Positions 55,199 to 64,000 of a stretch of DNA of 64,000 bases are shown in pieces. How positions within the stretch are numbered: the first letter of the stretch is position 1; the number at the start of each line of letters is the position of its first letter. The stretch is from Sorex araneus (taxonomy: Eukaryota; Chordata; Mammalia; Eulipotyphla; Soricidae), in NCBI RefSeq assembly GCF_027595985.1, contig NC_073303.1, positions 364,628,517-364,692,516 on the forward strand. Reading direction: 5' to 3'. Position numbers and translations under genes: made by a program. Below the pieces are notes generated by a model. That model saw only the letters and a list, made by a program, of their open reading frames with translations. It made no database searches and had not been told where the DNA came from.

Positions 55199-55409
55199 GT
55201 TTGTTTGTTTGTTTGTTTGTTTATTTATTTATTTATTTATGCCTTTTTTGTGTAACACCCGGAGATGCACAGGGGTTATTACTGGCTCATGCACTCAGAA
55301 ATTACTCCTGGCCGTGCTCAGGGGACCATATGGGATGCTGGGAATCGAACCCGGGTAGGCCACGTGCAAGGCAAAACGCCCTACCCGCTGTGCTATTGCT
55401 CCAGCCCCA
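55199..55409 (-). mobile_element. Type A SINE with (TTTG)n(TTTA)n tail
   Basis: TSD CACAATTGG at about 55190-55198 and again near 55412. The tail 55199-55240 is tetranucleotide. CATG subtype. Confidence 0.9.
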
Positions 55410-55739
55410 CACACAATTGGCTTTAAAGAAGTTGTTTCCTTTAAGTTGCAGAATTTATGAGATGTGACCTGGGGATAGAATGCATTTGTCCTTGATATGG
55501 TTGACTGAGTTTCTCTCTCTTTGGGGTTTAGCACACTGAGAAACAATCCTGAGATTTTTCTCGGACCTTGCTCTTTCTTACTGGTTTGGAGACTTAAGAT
55601 TTTGAGACTCACTTGTCATTTTGTGTGGCAAAGGTTCTGACTTGGGCTGTGTGGGTGCTGATTTGCTCCCCATTACTTCTCCTTCCCTTTGGGGCTCCGA
55701 GACCCTCAGTCTTTCTGGAAGGGCTGTGAGAGTAGCTCT

Positions 55740-55893
55740 GCTGTCCTTGTGGGGGCATTGCTGGCGGGTAACTGGGGACGTTGGTGGTGGGAAACGACAC
55801 TGGTGAAGGGACGGGTGTTGGAACATTGTATGACTGAAACTCAATCATGAACAACTTCGTAACTGTATCTTACTGTGATTCAATTAAAAATTA
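55740..55893 (+). mobile_element. LINE 3' end
   Basis: CACTGGTGAAGGGACGGG, CATTGTATGACTGAAACTC and CTTACTGTGATTCAATTA form the same terminal block as at 3985. Confidence 0.7.
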
Positions 55894-55908
55894 TTATTAT
55901 TATTTTTA

Positions 55909-56112
55909 TTTTTTTTTTTTTATTTTTTTTTTTTTTTTTTTTTTTTTTGCTTTTTGGGTCACACCTGGCAATGCACAGGGGTTACTCCTGGCTCTGCACT
56001 CAGGAATTACCCCTGGCCGTGCTCAGGGGACCATATGGGATGCTGGGATTTGAACCCGGGTCGGCCGCGTGCAAGGCAAACGCCCTACCCGCTGTGCTAT
56101 CTCTCCAGCCCC
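55909..56112 (-). mobile_element. Type A SINE, young, 14-bp TSD
   Basis: TSD TATTATTATTTTTA at 55895-55908 and 56113-56126; inserted in the A-tail of the LINE; T-rich tail of about 40 bases. Confidence 0.94.
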
Positions 56113-56168
56113 TATTATTATTTTTAAAAAGGTAATACTGCTTGATTTGTTGTAATGATTGAAATTTT

Positions 56169-56336
56169 TTTTTAATTTTTTCTTTTTGGGTCATACCCGG
56201 CGATGCATGGGGGTTACTTCTGGCTCTGCACTCAGGAATTACTCCTGGCGGTGCTCAGGGATGCTGGGAATCGAACCCGGGTCAGCCGCGTGTAAGGCAA
56301 ATGCCCTACCGGCTGTGCTATCACTCCAGCCCCGAG
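56169..56336 (-). mobile_element. Type A SINE, 12-bp TSD
   Basis: TSD GATTGAAATTTT at 56157-56168 and 56337-56348; lacks the GGACCATATGG block. Confidence 0.93.
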
Positions 56337-56366
56337 GATTGAAATTTTAATTAGATTACATTTGAG

Positions 56367-56611
56367 GGGGCTGGAGCGATAGCACAATGGGTAGGGCGTT
56401 TGCCTTGCGTGTGGCCGACTGGGGTTTGATTCCTCCATCCCTCTCGGAGAGCCGGGCAAGCTATCGAGAGTATACCTCCCTCTCGGAGAGCCTGGCTAGC
56501 TACCCATGGTGTATTCGATATGCCAAAAACAGTAACAACAAATCTCACAATGGAGACGTTACTGGCACCCGCTTGAGCAACTCGAACAATGGGACGACAG
56601 TGCTATAGTGC
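56367..56611 (+). mobile_element. Type B SINE, 10-bp TSD
   Basis: TSD TACATTTGAG at 56357-56366 and 56612-56621. Both GGCAAGCTA-like blocks present; tail ACAGTGCTATAGTGC. It ends about 150 bp before WDR7 exon 2. Confidence 0.94.
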
Positions 56612-56702
56612 TACATTTGAGTATGTATAATGAGCTTACATACATACATAATGTCCAAAAGAATTTCTCACAGATAGGAAGTTCAAGTTGACTTTAGGAT
56701 AA

Positions 56703-57145
<443 letters not shown>

Positions 57146-57164
57146 CTTAAATAAAAGAAGCTGC

Positions 57165-57580
57165 TTAATTGAAAATAATGTGCCCAAAAAGTCATCCCAG
57201 ATAGAGAAAGGAACACCAAGTAAAATGTGATTGGAAATCCCACGCGGGGAGGGAGATGCGTGCTGAAAGTAGACTAGAGACTGAACATGAGGGCCACTCA
57301 GTGCCCCTACTGCAAACCACAACACCCAAAAGGAGAGAGAGAGAACAAACTGGAATGCCCTGCCACAGAGGTGGAGTGGGGTGGGGGGATGGGATTGGAG
57401 GGTGGGAGGGATACTGGGTTCATGGGTGGTGGAGAATGGACACTGGTGGAGGGATGGGCTCTTGAACATTGCATGAGGGAAAAACAAGCACGAAAATGTG
57501 TGAATCTGTAACTGTACCCTCACTGTGACTCACTAATTAAAAAATAAATTAATTAAAAAAATAATAAAAAAGAAAACAAC
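57165..57580 (+). mobile_element. LINE 3' end, about 400 bp
   Basis: Matches 3985-4320 over ACTGAACATGAGGGCC, CTGCAAACCACAA, CCACAGAGGTGGAG and CACTGGTGGAGGGATGG; ends in (AAAT)n. Confidence 0.75.
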
Positions 57581-57618
57581 GTACCCTGGAACAATGCTTG
57601 GTTCATAATACATTTTTT

Positions 57619-57811
57619 TTTGTTTTTTTTGTTTTGTTTTGTTTTGTTTTTGGGTCACACCCGGTGATGCACAGGGGTTACTCCTGGCTCTTCACTCAGG
57701 AATTACCCTGGCAGTGCTCCGGGGACCATATGGGATGCTGGGATTTGAACCCAGGTCGGCCGTGTGCAAGGCAAACGCCCTACCCGCTGTGCTATCGCTC
57801 CAGCCCCCATC
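57619..57811 (-). mobile_element. Type A SINE with (TTTTG)n tail
   Basis: TSD ATACATTTTTT at 57608-57618 and 57812-57822. Confidence 0.93.
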
Positions 57812-58017
57812 ATACATTTTTTGCAACTAACATTTTGACTATGATTGCTTTTGGCTGTTTTCAGATCTAGTATCTCCCCTCAGCAGCTTAAGTGTTACAT
57901 TAATTCGTGGGGTGGGGTGGGGGTTGGGGGTTCCCCAAAAGATTAGTAGACAATGAACCAGTTTTGAATATCTGTGCCTCTACAGTGGATTAAGAAAGCA
58001 GAACTTTTATAAAATAG

Positions 58018-58167
58018 TGTTTGTTTGGGGGTTTTGGGCTACACCCGTCGATGCTCAGGGGTTGCTCCTGGTAGTACTCGGGGCACCATGTGGGATGGCC
58101 GGGATCAAACCTAAGTCGGCCGTATGCAAGCCAAACACTCTGCCAACTACACTGAGCCTCCAGCCCT
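58018..58167 (-). mobile_element. Type A SINE, old
   Basis: GGGCTACACCCGTCGATGCT; ends GAGCCTCCAGCCCT. Confidence 0.82.
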
Positions 58168-58351
58168 GTCGAGTGTGTTTTGCTGTGTTTGGTCACTCTG
58201 CTGGAGCACTCTGTGTCTGCAGACAAGGCGGATCAGAGTGGGAGCACTGATCCCTCCAATTCCATGCTAACCTCCTCGCAGCTTCACTGGGAATGTGTAG
58301 GGGAAAAGCAGAAATAGGTGGTGACTATCCGGCTTGTGTAGTTGGCAGAGT

Positions 58352-58498
58352 TGATTTTTTTTTTTGATTTGGGGGCCACACACAGCAGTGCTCAGGAGCT
58401 ACTCCTGACTCTGTGCTCAGGGAACATTCCCAGAGGTGCCGGGGGTCCAGGGTTCAATCCTGGGTCGGTTGCTTGCGGTGGAGCATGCATGGCCCTGG
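58352..58498 (-). mobile_element. Type A SINE, old
   Basis: GGGGGCCACACACAGCAGTG; CAGGGTTCAATCCTGGG inverse box B. Confidence 0.75.
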
Positions 58499-58984
58499 AG
58501 CAGATAAGACCCGACAAGCAAAGCTGCCCAGAAGTGAAGCCTCGAAAGAGACAGTATCTGGGCAAAATTGGCAGGAACAGGGTGTCAGCATGGGGTGTTC
58601 AGCCTGGAGCCTCACTCAACCTCCTAGTCACATGCACCAAAGACACAGAAACTGTTCACGTCATCCTGACCGCAGCATCTAGCCTAGACTGGAGTTGGAC
58701 TGGGCAGAGCAGGGAAGAAAGGCGATAGGCAAATAACTCTCTCCTGAGCCGAGACCCTCCCTGAAACATGTGTGTGCTTGGCAGTAAAGGGGACAGTCAC
58801 TGGCTGCTCCCAGGGGGTGTTTCTCTCCGGGCACCCGTCACCCTTCGCTTCACGTCTGTCTGGACCCGGTGCACAGTGTGTCCGGGCTTGTTGGGGAAAA
58901 CTGTTCCCAACAACTTGCCAGACAGGTGTCTTTACCTGTGTGCTGTCTCTTCAGTCCAAGAAGGTTGATTCTTTAATTTTTGGG
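58499..58984. other. WDR7 intron 2, no feature seen
   Basis: No repeat or coding signal recognised. Confidence 0.4.
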
Positions 58985-59515
58985 GGGTAACAAACAGCTT
59001 TATTAAGATGTACTTTACATGTACAAGAGTCACCCATTTTAAGGTATAAAATTGAATATAGGTTGCTATTCTGGGCATTTCATATAAATGAAATAATTTA
59101 ATATGTGATTCCCTTATGGCTGGATTTTCCACTTAGCCAAGTGTTTCAGGGTTCTTATTGTAGCGTGTTTCATATTTCATTCTTTTCCTGGCCAAGTATG
59201 ATTGCATTGCATGGGTCGATCATATGTTACTTTTTTTTTTTTTTTTTTTTTTGCTTTTTGGGTCACACCCGGCGATGCACAGGGGTTACTCCTGGCTCTG
59301 CACTCAGGAATTACCCCTGGCGGTGCTCAGAGGACCATATGGGATGCTGGGATTCGAACCTGGGTCGGCCGCGTGCAAGGCAAATACCCGCTGTGCTATT
59401 GCTCCAGCCCCATATGTTACTTCTTACTATAGTTGATAGACATTTTTTTTTCACCTTTGGTAGTCACCTTTGAATAATGCTGCTGTGAACATTTTCAAAT
59501 GAGATATATATTTTG
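58985..59515 (-). mobile_element. Old L1 fragment, minus strand
   Basis: AACAGCTTTATTAAGATGTA, CACCCATTTTAAGGTATAAA and TAATGCTGCTGTGAACATTT are L1 blocks in inverse order; a SINE interrupts it. Confidence 0.7.
59233..59410 (-). mobile_element. Type A SINE in L1, 12-bp TSD
   Basis: TSD CATATGTTACTT at 59221-59232 and 59411-59422. A short deletion removes part of the CGCCCTACCC block. Confidence 0.94.
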
Positions 59516-59745
59516 ATTGATCTTAGGTATACACTTAAAGAGTGAAACTGCTAGTACTGGAAAAATGATCCACAGACTTGGGTGATGCTTTAGGCTGGGA
59601 GCGTACAGATCGGGAAATGAGGTTGTAGAATGTGATGTGCCTTCAGAGCTGTAGCCGACTACATATGAGTCAGCAGCATGGAGACGGGGGGATTCATTAT
59701 GTTTTATTGAATGATTGCCAAGTGATAGGGCTTGCCTGTGAGATT

Positions 59746-59910
59746 TTTGTTGTTGTTGTTAGACTATACCGGTGGTAATCAGGGGCTTCTTGGCTCTGTG
59801 CCCAAAGGTCACTTCAGGAGGTGCTCAGGGCGTCATATGTGGTGCTGTGGAGCAAACCAGAGTTGGCCATGAGCAAGACAAATGTCTTAACCCCTCTACT
59901 ATTGAGAGTT
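59746..59910 (-). mobile_element. Type A SINE, old
   Basis: (GTT)n start, ACTATACCGGTGGTAATCAG body. Confidence 0.7.
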
Positions 59911-60293
<383 letters not shown>

Positions 60294-60295
60294 TG

Positions 60296-60453
60296 GGCCA
60301 CATCCAACAGTGCTCAGAACTTAGTCCTGACTCTGTTCAGGGATCATCTTGGTGGGCTTTGGAGACTATGTGGGGTGCTGGGGATTAAAACTGGTTTAGT
60401 CACATGCAAGGCCAAGCAAGAGTCTGAGCTACTATACTATCTCTCTGGCCCCA
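60296..60453 (-). mobile_element. Type A SINE next to the polypyrimidine tract
   Basis: GGGCCACATCCAACAGTGCT to ATCTCTCTGGCCCC; old. Confidence 0.8.
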
Positions 60454-61044
60454 TAGGGAATTTTTAATCATAAAAGAACATTGTATTTAATTTTTTTTTT
60501 TTGCTTTCCATTGAGGTGACCATGTAAGATTTCCCCATTTAGATAATTTTTGTGGTTTTCTAGATAATGGTGGGAATAATATTTGGCTCTAATTTTCTGT
60601 TATAGGAAAAATAAAAATTTACTTCAAGAACATATATATTAGAAATAAAGCTAGCCATTTCTAACTTTATTTTCTTGGAAAAAATGGAAAGAATTTGTCA
60701 AAAGCAACTTTTCCTCAATGAGAGAGTATGGAATATCATTCTAGAGGTGGGCTGGATGCATGAGAAGGTTTTTCTAGCCCTGTTCGAATCATAGAAATTC
60801 ATTTTAAATTTTCTCATGGTACTGTGCAACAGATGGCCAAGATGAATTTGATTTGAAAAATCTTTCACGTTTTCACATTAGAATTATAGCACACTCTCCA
60901 TGCTTTTTTCTGTGCAACATTAACTTTGGAACAATTTTGCTCTCCTAACGAATCAGGATAAATTGTTTGCAAGATGGACACCACTGAGTGAACTGAAGGC
61001 GTTTTTAAAGGTCTCGTCTATGGTTTAAGTGATGTTATTAGTAT
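60454..61044. other. WDR7 intron 2, no feature seen
   Basis: AT-rich, apparently unique. Confidence 0.4.
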
Positions 61045-61207
61045 TTGATTTGGGCCACACTTGGCGATGCTCGGGCTGACTCCTGGCTCTATGGTCGGGG
61101 ATCACTCCTCATGGGCTCTGGGCGGCCATACGGGATGTCCAGGATGGAACCTGGGTTGACCATGTGCAAGGCAAGCGCCCACCCCGCTCTGCTGTGGCTC
61201 TGGCCCC
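61045..61207 (-). mobile_element. Type A SINE, old
   Basis: GGGCCACACTTGGCGATGCT; GTGCAAGGCAAGCGCCC head. Confidence 0.82.
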
Positions 61208-61339
61208 ACTGCCCCCTATTTTTTTTCCCTTTTGATTGGGAATGTTAAGCTAGAGATCTACCTGTGTGTTCAGATCACTGAAGGTCTTATTCAAAAGCTA
61301 GGTGAAAACAGACTTCTTGGTTATTTTGCAATATTATTG

Positions 61340-61465
61340 CCCAGAGATCCTCAGGGGCTGGTCTCCCTGGTGCTTTGGGGCAGCTCCTGGTGCACTGCCG
61401 GGGGTTGCTTCCCGTGGTGCGTAGGGGGCCAGGCGGTGCCCGGACTTTGAGCCTGGCCTCTGGTG
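61340..61465 (-). mobile_element. Very old SINE trace
   Basis: GGGGGTTGCTTCCCGTGGTG and GGGGGCCAGGCGGTGCCCGG resemble the inverse body. Confidence 0.35.
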
Positions 61466-61719
61466 GAACATGTGTTTATGCCTTTTGTGCTGCCACCATG
61501 TCCTGAGAGCAGCTTCCGTCCACGCAAATTTACCCTCTTCCCTGGCTTGTCCTGACCCTGTAGCTTAGAGCTTCAAATTGCCACGGCTTGAATTTTCCCT
61601 GTTGCTCTCCCGTCTATTGGGCGGGGAGCTTGTCCTGCCGGGTTGGGGGGGGGGTGGTGGTGCAGACCTCGGGACTGCTTGGTAGGGCGACCGTGAGCCG
61701 TGAGTCGGTGGGATTTGTG

Positions 61720-61908
61720 TTTTTTTTTTTTTTTTCGCTATTTTTGGGTGAGGGGTCACACCCAGCAATGCTCAGGGGTCACTCCTGGCTTTGCACTCAG
61801 GAATTACCCCTGGCCGTGCTCAGGGGACCATATGGGATGCTGGGAATCAATCCGGGTCGGCTGGGTGCAAGGCAAACGCCCTACCCGCTGTGCTATCACT
61901 CCAGCCCC
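61720..61908 (-). mobile_element. Type A SINE, 10-bp TSD
   Basis: TSD GGGATTTGTG at 61710-61719 and 61909-61918. A GTGAGGG insertion sits at the tail junction. Confidence 0.93.
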
Positions 61909-62023
61909 GGGATTTGTGGTTTTGTTGCTGTTATTTTTTATAGTTCTTCTCAAAACTATAGTAATATATTTATATCAAACATTTACTGTGATTTCTAAAG
62001 ATTAATTTTTAAAACCCCGGTAC

Positions 62024-62355
<332 letters not shown>

Positions 62356-62427
62356 TAAGTATTTTCTTTTTCATGTTCCCCTCCTCATCTGTCTTTATTT
62401 CAAATGCTACTGGTGTATTAGTAAGTA

Positions 62428-62679
62428 GCACTGTAGCACTGTAGCACTGTCCTCCCGTTGTTCATCAGTTTGCTCGAGTGGGCACCAGTAACGTCTCCAT
62501 TGTGAGACTTGTTACTGTTTTTGGCATATTGAATACGCCATGGGGAGCTTGCCAGGCTCTGCCATGCATGTGGGATACTCTTGATAGATTGCCGGGCTCT
62601 CCGAGAGGGATGGAGGAATTGAACCTGGGTCGACTGCGTGCAAGGCAAACGCCCTACCCGTTTTGTTATTGCTCCAGCC
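62428..62679 (-). mobile_element. Type B SINE, 14-bp TSD
   Basis: TSD TGTATTAGTAAGTA at 62414-62427 and 62680-62693. On its own strand the tail is three ACAGTGCT octamers. Confidence 0.95.
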
Positions 62680-63003
62680 TGTATTAGTAAGTATTTTTTT
62701 TAGTAGTAAGTAGAGTATTTTTTTAAATTAGTAAGTATTTTTTTAAACTTATGGAGTATCTTTCCAATTAAGTACTTAGGTTGTCCCAATCTAAAGAATA
62801 ATTTAAATATTTTAAATTATTTTAGACTTTTAGAATTTTAAGTGATTTTTTCCTTTTTATAGTGCATTGTTTTTTTTATTTATAATCAATTCCTTGTTTT
62901 GCCTTTGAGAAACCCTTTAATACTATGAAAGTGGAATGATGGCTATTGATCATCATGGCAGTTTTTGGCAGACAGCTTTGTGAGTTTTAAGAAATGAGAA
63001 TGA

Positions 63004-63182
63004 GGGGCCAGAGCAATAGCACAGCAGGTAGGGCGTTTGCCTTGCACGAGGCCGACCCAGTTCCATCCCCGGCATCCCATATGGTCCCCCAAGCACCGCC
63101 AGGAGTAATTCCTGAGTGCAAAGCCAGGAGTAACCCCTGAGCATTGCTGGGTGTGACCCAAAAAGCAAAAAAAAAAAAAAAA
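63004..63182 (+). mobile_element. Type A SINE, young, 15-bp TSD
   Basis: TSD AAGAAATGAGAATGA (62989-63003) and AAGAAATGGGAATGA (63183-63197), one mismatch; A-tail of about 20. Confidence 0.94.
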
Positions 63183-63581
63183 AAGAAATGGGAATGATGC
63201 TGAGTTACCCTAACTTTAGGAGGTGGAGCCGTGCAAAAACCTACCAACACTGTATTGCTCTATGTTGGCCCACTGCTACGGCTGCGGATTCTGCTGCATT
63301 CAGAATACAATTTACCAAGGTTGGAGAGAGCTGGACAGATACTGTAGGATCCAATGTCAGGCATTTGTAGAACTTTTTTTGAAATTAGGAAATTCGTATA
63401 TTTATACACTTTCCTACTGAAGAGAGTTTGGGGAACTGGAATAGAATGATTTTAAAAGATATCTCCTCCGTTCTCTGTCATTTATGAATTTGAGAAGAAA
63501 TCTGCATTTCCAGAACAAGTAGAAAAAGAATCAGATACCAAGATTGTTTCTTTTGGTTAATTAATATTTGTATTAGAACAT

Positions 63582-63676
63582 ATATTCTAAATAGATTGGT
63601 TTGAAAAAGATCATTTTATACCATGTGAGATATATGGTATGGAATGATTTTTTTCAAAACAATCTATTTAGAATAT
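63582..63676. repeat. 95-bp hairpin (43-bp arms, 9-bp loop)
   Basis: The arms 63582-63624 and 63634-63676 are inverse complements at 39 of 43 positions. Outer ends read ATATTCTAAATAGATTG. The size and structure fit a palindromic MITE; no family was recognised. Confidence 0.88.
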
Positions 63677-63811
63677 TTAGAAAGGGCATCTTAAAACCCT
63701 AATCATACCAGACTCATGGTTTGTCGACTTTAATTTTTAATTTGACATTGCTAATTTTTCTGGTTGTGTAATAGCCAGTGGAAAGTTCCAGTGGCTTTAA
63801 TTAAGAGTTTA

Positions 63812-63985
63812 TAGGGCTGAGAAGAGAGCTCAGTAAGTTGCACTGAGCTAAGTGCTTTGCATGCAGGAACCCTGGCTTCGAACCCTGGTACCACCTGGTC
63901 CTCTGCGCACCGAGTAGCGAGTAGCCCCTAAGTGCTGCTGGGTATGGTACAACACCCCCACCTCCCAACCAAAGAAAAGAAGAGT
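63812..63985 (+). mobile_element. Type A SINE, old
   Basis: AGAGAGCTCAGTAAGTTGC head, GCTTCGAACCCTGG box B, CTGCTGGGTATGGT end. Confidence 0.7.
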
Positions 63986-64000
63986 GCCATGTCCTTTTAG

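Overview
The window is mammalian nuclear DNA, most likely from a shrew (Soricidae, Sorex-like). It carries two partial conserved vertebrate genes and is saturated with one tRNA-derived SINE that I associate with the shrew SOR family; the species is inferred from this repeat and is moderately sure. The two genes are TXNL1 (minus strand, coding exons 1-4 at 18433 down to 372; the gene continues beyond position 1) and WDR7 (plus strand, non-coding exon 1 ending at 32203, coding exons 2 and 3 at 56778-56936 and 62248-62354; it continues beyond 64000). They lie head to head, as they do next to each other on human 18q21.

Layout: 1-18.3 kb is TXNL1 exons and introns. 17.95-18.99 kb is the TXNL1 CpG island. 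19-31.3 kb is intergenic, with SINEs, a retroposon copy on the minus strand and an unidentified decayed reading frame at 24.4-24.8 kb. 31.3-32.9 kb is the WDR7 CpG island with a CGG repeat in the presumed 5' UTR. 32.2-56.8 kb is the large WDR7 intron 1, followed by exon 2, intron 2 (with a 383-bp polypyrimidine tract), exon 3 and part of intron 3 (with a 95-bp hairpin).

Repeat classes used below. Type A: about 170-bp tRNA-headed SINE with box A (TAGCACAGCGGG) and box B (GGTTCGATTCC), a body ending GTGTGACCC, and a poly(A) tail. Type B: the same tRNA head, a different body, and a tail of ACAGTG-containing octamers instead of poly(A). ID-like: short (about 80 bp) tRNA-only SINE. Other elements are L1-type LINE 3' ends, a solo LTR inside an older retroposon, and old mammalian repeats. 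Many insertions have readable target-site duplications (TSDs).

The two genes share no operon-like logic. TXNL1 is a cytosolic thioredoxin-like, proteasome-associated protein. WDR7 (rabconnectin-3 beta) is a WD40 protein linked to V-ATPase regulation and synaptic vesicles. I found no new enzymatic or defence system. The most notable signals are a strong antisense bias of SINEs inside both genes (balanced between them), the poly(A)-less type B SINE, and an antisense SINE sequence open in all three frames.
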